Shown here one piece after another: positions 1-8,755 of a DNA stretch of 64,000 nucleotides; position 1 is the first letter of the stretch, and each line of letters starts with the position of its first letter. Source of the stretch: Streptomyces sp. WAC 01529 (GTDB lineage Bacteria; Actinomycetota; Actinomycetes; Streptomycetales; Streptomycetaceae); NCBI RefSeq assembly GCF_003945545.1, contig NZ_CP029617.1, positions 1,527,001 to 1,591,000 of the forward strand, written 5' to 3'. Made by a program: the position numbers and the translations under genes. The notes under the pieces were generated by a model, which saw only the letters and a list, made by a program, of their open reading frames with translations, did no database searches and was not told the DNA's origin.

Positions 1-2
1 GG

Positions 3-149
3 CACTTCATGCCTACGGCGCTGTTGGATTCGCAGTTCGCCACGCTTCAGCCTCTTGGGGTGGATGAGGCGGGCGTTTGTGTTGATGTTGCCGGGTCTCC
101 CGAGGAGATCGCTGCCAGGGCTGTGGATGCCCTGGGGCGGCTCGGCTGA
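3..149 (+). CDS. gntK: Gluconokinase, C-terminal 48 residues (5' truncated by window edge)
   Basis: The frame opening at base 3 reads HFMPTALLDSQFATLQPL and ends GRLG before TGA. This resembles the C-terminal segment of bacterial gluconokinases, where the HFM-LL-SQF-LE-L block closes the P-loop kinase fold. The enzyme phosphorylates gluconate to 6-phosphogluconate in the cytoplasm. The gluconate permease starts 113 bases downstream on the same strand, which is the usual gntK-gntP order and supports the call. The catalytic P-loop lies outside the window, so activity cannot be judged. Confidence 0.85.
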   Translation, partial: HFMPTALLDSQFATLQPLGVDEAGVCVDVAGSPEEIAARAVDALGRLG

Positions 150-173
150 GCTTTCTCTGCGGACCGCATGTGG

Positions 174-232
174 CTGGTCGCGCCCACGCGGCGGAGCCGC
201 ATATGTCACTGCCCCGCGCCCCTTTGGGGCGC
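174..232. repeat. Dispersed intergenic hairpin repeat (long variant), between gntK and gntP
   Basis: This stretch starts with CTGGTCGCGC and ends with GCGCCCCTTTGGGGCGC, a strong hairpin. Both ends match the copy at 34451-34486, but about 27 bases are inserted in the middle, including the small palindrome GCGGCGGAGCCGC. It lies in the 113-base gap between gluconokinase and the permease, so the hairpin could tune read-through. From memory this motif is common between genes in many Streptomyces chromosomes. Confidence 0.7.
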
Positions 233-262
233 GTCTCGCACCCTCGTACAAGGAAACCCACC

Positions 263-1660
263 GTGACTCATCTCAGCGTCGAGATGCTGGCAGCGGGGTC
301 CGTCGAACCGATCACCTCGGCGGGCCATGCCCAGCTGGGGATCGCCGTCCTCGCGGGCATCGCCGTCATCGTCCTGCTCATCACCAAGTTCAAGCTGCAC
401 GCCTTTCTCGCGCTGACCATCGGGTCGCTCGCGCTCGGCGCCTTCTCGGGCGCCCCGCTCGACAAGGCCATCGCCAGCTTCACGACCGGCCTCGGCTCGA
501 CCGTCGCGGGCGTGGGCGTGCTCATCGCGCTCGGCGCGATCCTCGGGAAGCTGCTCGCCGACTCCGGTGGCGCCGACCAGATCGTCGACACGATCCTCGC
601 CAAGGCGGGCGGGCGCGCGATGCCGTGGGCGATGGTCCTCATCGCCTCCGTGATCGGTCTGCCGCTCTTCTTCGAGGTCGGCATCGTGCTGCTGATCCCG
701 GTGGTCCTGATGGTCGCCAAGCGCGGCAACTACTCGCTGATGCGCATCGGCATCCCGGCCCTGGCCGGTCTCTCCGTGATGCACGGGCTCATCCCGCCGC
801 ACCCCGGCCCGCTCGTCGCCATCGACGCGGTGAAGGCCAACCTCGGTGTCACGCTGGCCCTCGGCGTACTCGTCGCCATCCCGACGGTGATCATCGCGGG
901 GCCGCTCTTCTCGAAGGTCGCGGCGCGCTGGGTGGACGTACCGGCCCCCGAGAAGATGATTCCGCAGCGCCCCTCGGAGGAGCTGGAGAAGCGTCCCGGC
1001 TTCGGCGCCACGGTGGCGACCGTGCTGCTGCCCGTCGTGCTGATGCTGGCCAAGGCGCTGGTGGACATCGTGGTCGACGACCCCGAGGCCACCGTGCAGC
1101 GGGTCTTCGACGTCATCGGGTCGCCGCTGGTGGCGCTGCTCGCCGCGGTGATCGTGGGCATGTTCACGCTGGGCCGGGCGGCCGGCTTCACCAAGGACCG
1201 CCTCTCCGTGACCGTCGAGAAGTCGCTCGCCCCGATCGCGGGCGTGCTGATGATCGTGGGCGCGGGCGGCGGCTTCAAGCAGACGCTCATCGATGTCGGC
1301 GTGGGCCAGATGATCCTGGACTTCTCCAAGGACTGGTCGATCCCGGCGTTGCTGCTGGCCTGGCTGATCGCGGTGGCCATCCGGCTCGCGACGGGCTCGG
1401 CGACGGTCGCGACGATCTCGGCGGCGGGGCTCGTGGCGCCGCTGGCGGCGGACATGTCGACCTCGCACACCGCGCTGCTCGTGTTGGCCATCGGTGCGGG
1501 CTCGCTGTTCTTCTCGCATGTCAATGATGCGGGGTTCTGGCTGGTCAAGGAGTACTTCGGACTGGACGTCGGGCAGACGATCAAGACGTGGTCCGTTATG
1601 GAGACGATCATCTCCGTGGTGGCGGGGGCGCTTGTTCTGCTGCTGTCCTTGGTTATCTAG
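263..1660 (+). CDS. gntP: Gluconate permease, GntP family
   Basis: This is a 465-residue polytopic membrane protein of the gluconate:H+ symporter family, which imports gluconate for the kinase encoded just upstream. The sequence is a run of hydrophobic segments with typical GntP features: the paired-proline loop GLIPPHPGP near residue 180, the HV-D-GFWLVKEYFG block in the last fifth, and length near the usual 440-470. I chose GTG at 263 because AAGGAAA lies 7 bases upstream. The frame stays open to an ATG at 170, but that extension encodes a charged non-family N-terminus and runs through a dispersed repeat. A likely gntR regulator would sit left of the window. Confidence 0.93.
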   Translation: MTHLSVEMLAAGSVEPITSAGHAQLGIAVLAGIAVIVLLITKFKLHAFLALTIGSLALGAFSGAPLDKAIASFTTGLGSTVAGVGVLIALGAILGKLLADSGGADQIVDTILAKAGGRAMPWAMVLIASVIGLPLFFEVGIVLLIPVVLMVAKRGNYSLMRIGIPALAGLSVMHGLIPPHPGPLVAIDAVKANLGVTLALGVLVAIPTVIIAGPLFSKVAARWVDVPAPEKMIPQRPSEELEKRPGFGATVATVLLPVVLMLAKALVDIVVDDPEATVQRVFDVIGSPLVALLAAVIVGMFTLGRAAGFTKDRLSVTVEKSLAPIAGVLMIVGAGGGFKQTLIDVGVGQMILDFSKDWSIPALLLAWLIAVAIRLATGSATVATISAAGLVAPLAADMSTSHTALLVLAIGAGSLFFSHVNDAGFWLVKEYFGLDVGQTIKTWSVMETIISVVAGALVLLLSLVI

Positions 1661-1696
1661 CGCGCCGTCTCGCGGGGCTCCGCCCCGGACCCCGCT

Positions 1697-1743
1697 CCTC
1701 AAACGCCGGAGGGGCTGAATTTCAGCCCGTCCGGCGTTTGAGG
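1697..1743. terminator. Strong hairpin, likely bidirectional terminator between gntP and the APC permease
   Basis: CCTCAAACGCCGG at 1697-1709 is the exact reverse complement of CCGGCGTTTGAGG at 1731-1743. The inner bases GGGCTGAA and TTCAGCCC extend the stem. The hairpin lies between two convergent genes (gntP ends 1660, permease stop 1788), the expected place for a shared terminator. Its right half is part of the 49-bp dispersed repeat. Confidence 0.75.
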
Positions 1744-1769
1744 ACGAACTCGGCGAAGCCGGTGATCAG
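1721..1769 (-). repeat. 49-bp dispersed repeat, copy 1
   Basis: Bases 1721-1769 match the reverse complement of 11488-11536 at 48 of 49 positions; the one difference is C versus T at the eighth base. The unit contains TCCGGCGTTTGAGGACGAA and ends GGTGATCAG. Both copies are intergenic and lie between convergent 3' ends. Near-identity over 49 bases 9.7 kb apart is far above chance and implies recent copying, conversion or selection on the sequence. Confidence 0.9.
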
Positions 1770-1787
1770 ACCGAGCTGAAAATGACG

Positions 1788-3353
1788 TTACGCCCCCGGC
1801 GATGCTGACGCCTTCTCCAGTTGGAACGCCTCGTTGCCGAGGCCGATACGCGCGTGCGCCTCGGGGTTCCTCGCGCGCAGGATCGCCCCGTGGACCACTC
1901 CGATGACCGCCGCCAGGAAGATGATTCCGGGCAGCGCCCAGCTCAGCGCCGAGTCGGGGCCCGCGCCGACCAGGACGTCGAAGTCCTTCACGGTGTAGCC
2001 CGCGATGACGAGGAGCCCCACCGCGGCGAGCGCGGACGCGGTGATCCGCCAGGCCTGGGCGCGCGCCGCGCCGCGGCGGGCGAAGAAGACGATGACGGCG
2101 ATGGACGCGGTGGCCATCAGCAGGATCACGCCGAGCGCGCCGATGTTGCCGCCCCAGGTGAACAGGTGCAGCACGGGAGCGGTCGGGTCGCCCGCCTTTC
2201 CGTCGTCGGCGGCGGCGAAGCCCACGACGACCACGACCGAGACGACGGTCTGGAGCAGCGAGCCGGTGCCGGGCGCGCCGGTCGAGGTGTTGGTGCGGCC
2301 GAACGCGGCGGGCAGCAGCCTCTCGCGGCCCATCGCGAAGGCGTACCGCGCGACCACGTTGTGGAAGCTGAGGATCGCCGCGAACATGCCGGTCACGAAG
2401 AGGACGTGGAGTACGTCGGTGAACGTGCCGCCGAGCCGGGACTCGGTGAGGCCGAAGAGCAGGCCCGCGCTCTGCTCCCGCGCGGCGGGGACGATTGCCG
2501 AGGGCCCCGCCGCGACCGTCAGCGCCCAGGAGCTGAGCGCGAAGAAGACGGCGACGAAGCCGACGGCGAAGAACATCACGCGGGCCACGACGACCTGCGG
2601 ACGGCTGGTCTCCTCGGCGTAGACGGGGGCCTGCTCGAAGCCGGTGAAGGCCGCGATGCAGAAGCACAGGGAGGTGGCGACGCCCGCGCCGGAGAGCGTG
2701 TCGAGGTGGAACGCCTCCAGGGACAGGCCCTCCTTCGCCGGGTCGGCGATGGCCGCGATGTCGAAGATGACGACGAGCGCCACCTCGATGAGGAGCAGCA
2801 CGCCGAGGACGCGCGCGTTCAGGTCGATCTTCAGCCAGGCGAGGACGGCGACGAGGGCGACGGTGGCCAGCGCCGGGATCCACCAGGCGACCTCGACGTC
2901 GGCGTACGTGCGGAGCAGCCCGGACACCTCGAAGCCGAGCAGGCCGTACAGGCCCGCCTGGAGGGCGCTGTAGGCGACGAGCGCGACCACCGAGGCGCCG
3001 GCGCCCGCGGTGCCGCCGAGGCCGCGGGATATGTACGCGTAGAACGCCCCGGCGTTGTGCACGTGCCGGCTCATCTCCGCGTACCCGAGGCTGAAGAGCG
3101 CGAGGACGACGCCGAGGATGAGGAAGAGCAGGGGCTGGCCGACGATGCCCATCACGCCGTAGGTGGTGGGCATGACACCGGCGACGACCATCAGCGGGCC
3201 GGTCGCCGCGAGCACGGAGAGCAGCAGGCCCGCCGTCCCGAGCCGGCCCGCGCGCAGCGCGCGTTCCTGCCCCTTGTACGTGCTGATCCCGCTGTCACCC
3301 GTCGGTTCGCTGAGGGATCTGGTGCCGCTCGTGCTCGAACTGCCCGTCGCCAT
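1788..3353 (-). CDS. APC-family amino acid permease
   Basis: This 521-residue inner-membrane protein has about twelve to fourteen hydrophobic segments. The first, near residues 40-65, contains the helix-1 pattern GLLLSVLAATGPL followed by a TTYGVMGIVG turn, as in amino acid-polyamine-organocation transporters. A later GFEQAPVYAEE segment matches the conserved GxE loop of the family. The first 35 residues are hydrophilic and Ser/Thr-rich. ATG at 3353 is preceded by AAAGGAC at good spacing. The substrate cannot be read from sequence. It converges with gntP and is probably monocistronic, as the next gene upstream ends only at 3423 but has its own ribosome site. Confidence 0.9.
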   Translation of the reverse strand: MATGSSSTSGTRSLSEPTGDSGISTYKGQERALRAGRLGTAGLLLSVLAATGPLMVVAGVMPTTYGVMGIVGQPLLFLILGVVLALFSLGYAEMSRHVHNAGAFYAYISRGLGGTAGAGASVVALVAYSALQAGLYGLLGFEVSGLLRTYADVEVAWWIPALATVALVAVLAWLKIDLNARVLGVLLLIEVALVVIFDIAAIADPAKEGLSLEAFHLDTLSGAGVATSLCFCIAAFTGFEQAPVYAEETSRPQVVVARVMFFAVGFVAVFFALSSWALTVAAGPSAIVPAAREQSAGLLFGLTESRLGGTFTDVLHVLFVTGMFAAILSFHNVVARYAFAMGRERLLPAAFGRTNTSTGAPGTGSLLQTVVSVVVVVGFAAADDGKAGDPTAPVLHLFTWGGNIGALGVILLMATASIAVIVFFARRGAARAQAWRITASALAAVGLLVIAGYTVKDFDVLVGAGPDSALSWALPGIIFLAAVIGVVHGAILRARNPEAHARIGLGNEAFQLEKASASPGA

Positions 3354-3422
3354 GGCGCGGTTGTCCTTTCGGGGGTAACGGATCTCAAGGGATAGGGGTA
3401 CGCGGGGCGGGTCCTCGCATGC

Positions 3423-4385
3423 TCAGGCCGAGCCGAGCGCGGTGGCGCGCGCGGCGGTGAACGCCCGGTAAGGGTCCCGGTCCGGGTACGACCAGGGGGC
3501 CGGGGTGGCGTGGCGGCCGATGCGGTGGAAGAGCACGGCGGCCTCCGCCGCCCTGCCCTCGCAGCACTTGGCGTGGGCGAGGAAGTTGAGGTCGACGTGG
3601 CAGCGCGGGTGGGACGGCCCGTCGGGCGTCTCCCACTCCAGCCACCAGTCGAAGGCGGCCTTCATGACACCGCGGGCCCTGCGCCCGGTCCAGTGCCCGG
3701 AGGCCATCGGGTCGGGCGGCTCCATGCCCGCGGTGGCGAGGACGCGGTAGCGCTCGGCGTGCGCGACGACGGGCAGCACCGCCAACGGCGAGTCGGCGGG
3801 GGCCTGTTCGGCCGCCCAGGCGGCGAAGTCGTACACCTCGTGCAGGGGGTCCTGGCCCGCGCCGGGGCGGCGCTCGGCGAGCCTCGCGACCATCAGGTGG
3901 TGGGCGTGGTGGTGCTCGGGGTGGCGGTGGCGGACCTCGTCGAAGAGGCGTACGACGTCCTCCTCGCGGCCCAGCGACCGTTCAAGCAGGAGCAGGGCGA
4001 GCCAGGGCGTCGGGTCGGCGGGGACGCGGGTGGCCGCCTCGCGGCACAGGGCGCGCACCGTGTCCGAACGCTCCTTGCCGCGCAGCGCCTTGTGGACGGC
4101 GGTGAAGGCGAGCAGCACCTCGGCGTCGTAGCTCTCGGGCTCCACGAGCCGCCAGTCGCGGGCCCACGCGGCGGCGGTGGGCTCCTGTCCGAGGACGTCG
4201 AAGCGGTGCCCCCTGCGGTCCCAGTCGTCGCCGGTGGCGGCGAGCAGCGCGCGGACCTCGATCCAGCGCCCCTGCGCCAACGCGGCCCGGGCTGCGACGA
4301 GTTCGGCGTCGTCGAGCGCGGGGTCGAAAGCGTGCGCCGCGGCCCTCTTGCGGGAACGGCCCAGTGGGGGTGGGGGTGGTGACAC
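3423..4385 (-). CDS. Unrecognised cytoplasmic protein with TPR-like helical repeats
   Basis: The 320-residue product has no signal peptide or membrane helix. It is rich in Ala, Leu, Arg and Trp, and a regular helix-turn-helix alternation around residues 30-180 (for example AALAQGRWIEVRALL and ALLLLERSLGREEDVVRLF) suggests tetratricopeptide-like repeats. A HHHAHH stretch occurs near the centre. I do not recognise a catalytic motif. GTG at 4385 is chosen because GGGAGGAAG lies about 9 bases upstream. It is codirectional with the APC permease but the gap of about 70 bases gives no clear operon evidence. Function unknown; the TPR call is inference. Confidence 0.75.
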   Translation of the reverse strand: MSPPPPPLGRSRKRAAAHAFDPALDDAELVAARAALAQGRWIEVRALLAATGDDWDRRGHRFDVLGQEPTAAAWARDWRLVEPESYDAEVLLAFTAVHKALRGKERSDTVRALCREAATRVPADPTPWLALLLLERSLGREEDVVRLFDEVRHRHPEHHHAHHLMVARLAERRPGAGQDPLHEVYDFAAWAAEQAPADSPLAVLPVVAHAERYRVLATAGMEPPDPMASGHWTGRRARGVMKAAFDWWLEWETPDGPSHPRCHVDLNFLAHAKCCEGRAAEAAVLFHRIGRHATPAPWSYPDRDPYRAFTAARATALGSA

Positions 4386-4551
4386 CGCGGGACTTCCTCC
4401 CCGGCGCGGCTTGCGTACGGATGATCACGCACAGCAAACCGGTAGGCACCAGTCCACGTCAAGGGCAGCCTAACCTTCTCCCTTCACCAACTCGTTTCAA
4501 GATCTGCTGACTTCGCCCTTCACCTGGGAGAACCCCGCTTGGCAAAGAGCT

Positions 4552-4611
4552 GCTCAACTCGCCGTGCGGCCGCTCAACCCGCCGTGCGGCCCCTCAACTC
4601 ACCTCGCGGGC
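4552..4611. repeat. 20-bp tandem repeat overlapping the stop codon of the FAD dehydrogenase
   Basis: Two units at 4552-4571 and 4572-4591 differ at one base (core CAACTCGCCGTGCGGCC against CAACCCGCCGTGCGGCC). A third, degenerate unit at 4592-4611 (15 of 20) lies inside the gene end and includes its stop. Read in the gene's sense, each unit repeats GTTGAG, so the TGA is copied outward into the 3' flank. Confidence 0.85.
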
Positions 4612-6249
4612 CGCCGCCCGGCCCGCGGCCCGCCCGGAGAAGAGGCAGCCGCCGAGGAAGGTGCCTTCGAGCGAGCGGTAGCCGTGCACTCCCCCGCCGC
4701 CGAAACCGGCGGCCTCCCCGGCCGCGTACACACCGGCGAGAGGTTCGCCGCCCTCGGTCAGGACGCGCGAGGAGAGGTCGGTCTCCAGGCCGCCGAGTGT
4801 CTTGCGGGTGAGGATGTTGAGGCGCACGGCGATCAGCGGGCCCGCCTTGGGGTCGAGGACGCGGTGCGGGGCGGCGGCCCTGATGAGACGGTCGCCGACG
4901 AACTTGCGGGCGCCGCGGATGGCGGTGACCTGGAGGTCCTTGGTGAAGGGGTTGGTGATCTCGCGGTCGCGCGCCACGAGGGTGCGGCGCAGCGCGGCCT
5001 CGTCGATCAGGGGCTCCTTGGTGAGCGCGTTCATGCCGCGCACCAGCGCGCCGAGGTCCCTCTCCACCACGAAGTCGACGCCGTGGTCCATGAACGCCTT
5101 GACCGGGCCCGGCACTTCGGAGCGCGCCCGGTCGATGACGCCGCGCACCGACTTGCCGGTCAGGTCGGGGTTCTGCTCGGAGCCGCTGAGCGTGAACTCC
5201 TTGCCGATGATGCGCTGGTTGAGCACGAACCAGGTGTGGTCGTAGCCGGTGCCCATGATGTGGTGCAGCGTGCCGAGGGTGTCGAAGCCGGGGAAGAGCG
5301 GCACGGGCAGGCGTTCGCCGCGCGCGTCCAGCCACAGGGACGAGGGGCCCGGCAAGATACGGATGCCGTGCCGCTCCCAGATGGGGTTCCAGTTCTGGAT
5401 GCCCTCGGTGTAGTGCCACATGCGGTCGCGGTTGATGAGACGCGCCCCGGCACTCTCGGCGATGCCGAGCATCTTGCCGTCCACATGCGCGGGCACCCCG
5501 GAGATCATCTTCTCGGGCGGGGTGCCGAGCCGCTCCGGCCAGTTGGCGCGGACCAGGTCGTGGTTGCCGCCGATGCCGCCCGAGGTCACGATCACGGCCT
5601 GGGCCCGGAACTCGAAGGTCCCCGCCACCTCGCGGCTGCTGGCCTTGCCGCGCTCGACGCCGGAGGGTTCGAGGACCTCGCCGCTGACGGTGTCGACGGC
5701 GCCCGCGCTGCGCGTGAGCCCGGTGACGCGGTGGCGGAACCTGAGCTGGACGAGGCCGCGCGCGACCCCGGCCCGCACCCGGCGCACGAACGGCGCGAGC
5801 AGCCCCGGGCCCGTCCCCCAGGTGATGTGGAAGCGCGGCACCGAGTTGCCGTGGCCCTGCGCGTCGTAGCCGCCGCGCTCCGCCCAGCCGACGACCGGGA
5901 AGAAGCGCACGCCCTGCCCGTGCAGCCAGGACCGCTTCTCACCGGCCGCGAAGTCGACGTACGCCTCTGCCCACTTGCGCGGCCAGTGGTCCTCGGGGCG
6001 GTCGAACGCGGCGGTGCCCATCCAGTCCTGGAGGGCCAGCGCGTGGGAGTCCTTGATGCGCAGGCGCCGTTGCTCGGGCGAGTCCACGAAGAAGAGGCCG
6101 CCGAAGGACCAGTGCGCCTGACCGCCGATGGACTGCTCGGGCTCCTGGTCGACGAGGATGACCCGGCGGCCCGCGTCGACGAGTTCCGCGGTCGCCGCGA
6201 GTCCGGCGAGCCCCGCCCCGATCACGATCACATCTGCGTCGTACGCCAT
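4594..6249 (-). CDS. FAD-binding dehydrogenase (fumarate reductase / 3-ketosteroid dehydrogenase-like flavoprotein)
   Basis: The 551-residue protein opens with VIVIGAGLAGLAAT, a dinucleotide-binding GxGxxG motif at residues 9-18, followed by an acidic strand end (LVDQE). The C-terminal AGEAAGFGGGGVHGYRSLEG block is the FAD-contact motif of the succinate dehydrogenase/fumarate reductase flavoprotein superfamily, and LEGTFLGGCLFSGRAAG continues it. It probably oxidises or reduces a C-C bond next to a carbonyl; the substrate is unknown. ATG at 6249 follows GAGGAGGA. The gene is monocistronic by context, with divergent NUDIX gene on its 5' side. Its 3' end runs into a 20-bp tandem repeat. Confidence 0.9.
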   Translation of the reverse strand: MAYDADVIVIGAGLAGLAATAELVDAGRRVILVDQEPEQSIGGQAHWSFGGLFFVDSPEQRRLRIKDSHALALQDWMGTAAFDRPEDHWPRKWAEAYVDFAAGEKRSWLHGQGVRFFPVVGWAERGGYDAQGHGNSVPRFHITWGTGPGLLAPFVRRVRAGVARGLVQLRFRHRVTGLTRSAGAVDTVSGEVLEPSGVERGKASSREVAGTFEFRAQAVIVTSGGIGGNHDLVRANWPERLGTPPEKMISGVPAHVDGKMLGIAESAGARLINRDRMWHYTEGIQNWNPIWERHGIRILPGPSSLWLDARGERLPVPLFPGFDTLGTLHHIMGTGYDHTWFVLNQRIIGKEFTLSGSEQNPDLTGKSVRGVIDRARSEVPGPVKAFMDHGVDFVVERDLGALVRGMNALTKEPLIDEAALRRTLVARDREITNPFTKDLQVTAIRGARKFVGDRLIRAAAPHRVLDPKAGPLIAVRLNILTRKTLGGLETDLSSRVLTEGGEPLAGVYAAGEAAGFGGGGVHGYRSLEGTFLGGCLFSGRAAGRAAAREVS

Positions 6250-6417
6250 AGGGTCGTCCTCCTCGACAGGGGCCCGTGAAGTTACCGGTGGGTCAGATCC
6301 TGGGCAGCGGAATGCCCCACGTCAACCGGTGGAGGGGCGGAGATTGCCCCGGGAGCACCCACCCCGCGCCCGCCCAGCACCCACCCTGGCAGGACGCGCG
6401 GGAGGCCGTGCGGTTGG

Positions 6418-6963
6418 ATGGCCGGCATGACGGCACACACCCGCCCCCTGCCCGACCCCCGCGAAGAGATCCTGACCATCGTCGACGAGCACGACGAGGT
6501 GATCGGCGAGGCCCCGCGCGGTGAGGCGTACGCGCGCGGTCTGCGCCACCGCTGTGTGTTCATCCAGGCGCGGGACGCCGAGGGCCGCGTCTTCGTGCAC
6601 CGCCGCACCGCGACCAAGCTGGTCTTCCCCTCGCTGTACGACATGTTCGTCGGCGGTGTGGTCGGGGCGGGCGAGGCCTGCGACGACGCGGCGTTGCGCG
6701 AGGCGTGCGAGGAGCTGGGGGTCGACGAGCTCCCCCGTCCGACCCCGCTGTTCAAGTTCCTCTACGACGACGGCGCGGGGCGCACCTGGTGGGCGTACCT
6801 CTACGAAGTCCGCTGCGAGCTGCCGGTGAACCCGCAGGTCGAGGAGGTCGCCTGGCACACCTTCCTCACCGACGAGGAGCTGGAGCGGCGGCTCGACGAG
6901 TGGGAGTGGGTGCCGGACGGGCTCGACGCCTACCACCGCCTGAAGGCCTTCCGCACCAGCTGA
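6418..6963 (+). CDS. NUDIX hydrolase (YfcD-like)
   Basis: The 181-residue protein carries a complete NUDIX box, G-x5-E-x7-REUxEExGU, as GVVGAGEACDDAALREACEE followed by LGV. This loop-helix-loop binds Mg2+ and hydrolyses nucleoside-diphosphate-linked substrates. The preceding CVFIQARDAEGRVFVHRR resembles the group that includes E. coli YfcD and type-1 IPP isomerases, though the isomerase active-site cysteine context is not evident. ATG 6418 has GGAGG 12 bases upstream; the in-frame ATG at 6427 is an alternative. The DUF202 pair begins 23 bases after the stop, so cotranscription is possible. Confidence 0.9.
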   Translation: MAGMTAHTRPLPDPREEILTIVDEHDEVIGEAPRGEAYARGLRHRCVFIQARDAEGRVFVHRRTATKLVFPSLYDMFVGGVVGAGEACDDAALREACEELGVDELPRPTPLFKFLYDDGAGRTWWAYLYEVRCELPVNPQVEEVAWHTFLTDEELERRLDEWEWVPDGLDAYHRLKAFRTS

Positions 6964-6986
6964 TCGGCACGGCTTATGGTGCGGCC

Positions 6987-7379
6987 GTGAGCAATTTCGT
7001 ACAGAGCCTGAGGCTGTGGTTCGCGCCCGAACGCATCCGCGAGGAGGGCGACACCCCCGACTACCGCTTCTCGCTCGCCAACGAACGCACCTTCCTGGCC
7101 TGGCTGCGCACCGCGCTCGCGCTGATCGGCGGCGGCTTCGCCGTGGACCAGTTCCTGCCGGACCTGCGCTGGGGCTGGCGGATCGGGCTCGCGCTCGCGC
7201 TGCTCGCCGCGGGTGTGCTGTGCTCGCTGCGGGCGGTCAACCACTGGGTGCGCTGCGAGCGGGCCATGCGGCGCGGCGAGGACCTGCCGGTGGGCCGCTT
7301 CCCGACGGTGCTGAGCCTGGTGGTCGCCGTGGTGGCGCTCGCCATGGTGGTGGTCGTGCTCTTCGGGTGGGAGGGGTGA
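6987..7379 (+). CDS. DUF202 (YidH-like) inner-membrane protein
   Basis: The 130-residue protein has an N-terminal DYRFSLANERTFLAWLRTAL block, the signature of DUF202/YidH proteins, then three hydrophobic segments at roughly residues 35-53, 60-78 and 103-125. The function of the family is not established. GTG at 6987 sets the start. Its TGA overlaps the GTG start of the next DUF202 gene (GTGA at 7376-7379), so the two are translationally coupled and probably form a hetero-oligomer. Confidence 0.9.
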   Translation: MSNFVQSLRLWFAPERIREEGDTPDYRFSLANERTFLAWLRTALALIGGGFAVDQFLPDLRWGWRIGLALALLAAGVLCSLRAVNHWVRCERAMRRGEDLPVGRFPTVLSLVVAVVALAMVVVVLFGWEG

Positions 7380-7699
7380 CGGACCGGGCGGCGGAGCAGC
7401 TCCGCGACCCCGGACTCCAGCCGGAGCGGACACGGCTCGCGTGGCGGCGTACGACGCTGTCCTGCACGGTCGCCGCCCTCCTCGCCGCCCGCGCGGTGCT
7501 GCACGAGGGGGCCACCGCGTCCGGCGTGCTGGTCTGCGCCCTGTGTCTGCTGCTCTGGCTCGGCTTCCTGGTGGTCGCGCACCGCAGGATGGCCGCGCTG
7601 ACCGCCCGCAGGCCCCGGACGCTCACCGTGCGGGGCGCGTGGACGGCGGCCGTGTGCACGCTGGCGCTGGCCGTGTGCGCGGCGGCGATGGTGGTCTGA
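7376..7699 (+). CDS. Second DUF202 membrane protein, short divergent form
   Basis: This 107-residue product starts at the GTG overlapping the previous stop. It keeps the family's core as GLQPERTRLAWRRT, followed by three hydrophobic segments. It is shorter and more basic than its partner (for example RRPRTLTVRG between helices two and three). The tandem arrangement of a longer and a shorter DUF202 protein with a 4-base overlap implies joint function in the membrane. No catalytic residue is apparent. Confidence 0.88.
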   Translation: MTDRAAEQLRDPGLQPERTRLAWRRTTLSCTVAALLAARAVLHEGATASGVLVCALCLLLWLGFLVVAHRRMAALTARRPRTLTVRGAWTAAVCTLALAVCAAAMVV

Positions 7700-7727
7700 G
7701 GGGTGCGGCGAGGGCGAGGGCGCCGGG

Positions 7728-8663
7728 TCAGTCCGGCCAGTCCACCGTGACGACGACCTTGCCGCGCGTACGCCCCTCCGCGCTCTTCCGGTGCGCGTCG
7801 GCGGCCCGCTCCAGCGGGAACGTCTCCTCGACGTGGATCGTCACCACGTCCTGCTCCACCAGCTCGGTCAGCCGCCCCAGATCGGCGGCGTCGGGCCGTA
7901 CGAAGCAGTAGTGGCCGCCCATGCCGGTCACCCCGCTGTCCGCGATGGACGCCAGCCGGCCGCCCTGCGCGAGGAGTTCGACGGACGCCTTGAGCGCGTC
8001 GCCGCCGACGGTGTCGAAGGCCGCGTCGACGCCCTCGGGGGCGAGGCCGCGGACCCGGTCGACGAGGCCCTCCCCATACGTCACCGGCTCGGCGCCCAGC
8101 TCCCGCAGGAAGTCGTGGTTGCGCTCGCTGGCCGTGCCGATGACGCGGGCGCCCGCGTGCCGGGCGAGCTGCACGGCGAGGGAGCCCACCCCGCCGGCCG
8201 CCGCGTGCACGAGGACCACGTCGCCGTCCTTGACCTCCAGCGCCTTGGTGAGCACCTGGTAGGCGGTGAGCCCGGCGAGGGGCAGGCCCGCGGCCTCCTC
8301 GAAGGTGAGGTTGCGCGGCTTGCGGGTGAGGGTGCGCACCGGCGCGGCGACGTACTCGGCGAAGGTGCCGCGCGAGAGGAAGTCCTCGCGTACGTATCCG
8401 ATGACCTCGTCGCCGACGGAGAACTCCGTGACGGAGGGGCCCGGCTGGACCACCACTCCGGCGACGTCCCAGCCCGGGATCACCGGGAAGACCGCGTCGA
8501 GGGCGCCGTCGAGATAGCCCTCGCGGCACTTCCAGTCGACGGGGTTGACGGCGGCGGCCCGCACCTTCACCAGGACGGAGTCGGGGCCGACCTTGGGGTC
8601 GCGCACCTCGCCGTATTCGAGGACCTCGGGTCCGCCGTAGCGGCGGTAGCTGATCGCCTTCAC
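7728..8663 (-). CDS. Zinc-independent quinone oxidoreductase / NADP-dependent MDR-family reductase
   Basis: The product of about 311 residues begins KAISYRRYGGPEVLEY and has the medium-chain dehydrogenase layout. An N-terminal GroES-like domain is followed by a Rossmann domain with VLVHAAAGGVGSLAVQLAR, the NADPH-binding AxxGxxG motif of quinone reductases. The zinc ligands of alcohol dehydrogenases are absent. It probably reduces quinones or activated alkenes. I chose GTG at 8663 because the family usually starts at this point; in-frame starts at 8678 (GTG) and 8699 (ATG) remain possible since no ribosome site is decisive. It is divergent from the histidine-rich protein gene. Confidence 0.88.
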   Translation of the reverse strand: MKAISYRRYGGPEVLEYGEVRDPKVGPDSVLVKVRAAAVNPVDWKCREGYLDGALDAVFPVIPGWDVAGVVVQPGPSVTEFSVGDEVIGYVREDFLSRGTFAEYVAAPVRTLTRKPRNLTFEEAAGLPLAGLTAYQVLTKALEVKDGDVVLVHAAAGGVGSLAVQLARHAGARVIGTASERNHDFLRELGAEPVTYGEGLVDRVRGLAPEGVDAAFDTVGGDALKASVELLAQGGRLASIADSGVTGMGGHYCFVRPDAADLGRLTELVEQDVVTIHVEETFPLERAADAHRKSAEGRTRGKVVVTVDWPD

Positions 8664-8755
8664 ACCGACCAGGCTCACATAGCGGAATAAATGGGGCATC
8701 GGGGGCTAGCCTGAGAGGGTCAACGCATTCCCGGACGTCACAGAAGGTGCGCGCC

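Noticed and set aside
206..1702. Minus-strand open frame of 498 codons opposite gntP
   Set aside because: It is Arg/His/Asp-rich with no family motif and mirrors the high-GC third positions of the permease; a shadow of the real gene.
4564..6279. Plus-strand open frame of 571 codons opposite the FAD dehydrogenase
   Set aside because: No recognisable domain; the opposite strand has full flavoprotein motifs and a good ribosome site.
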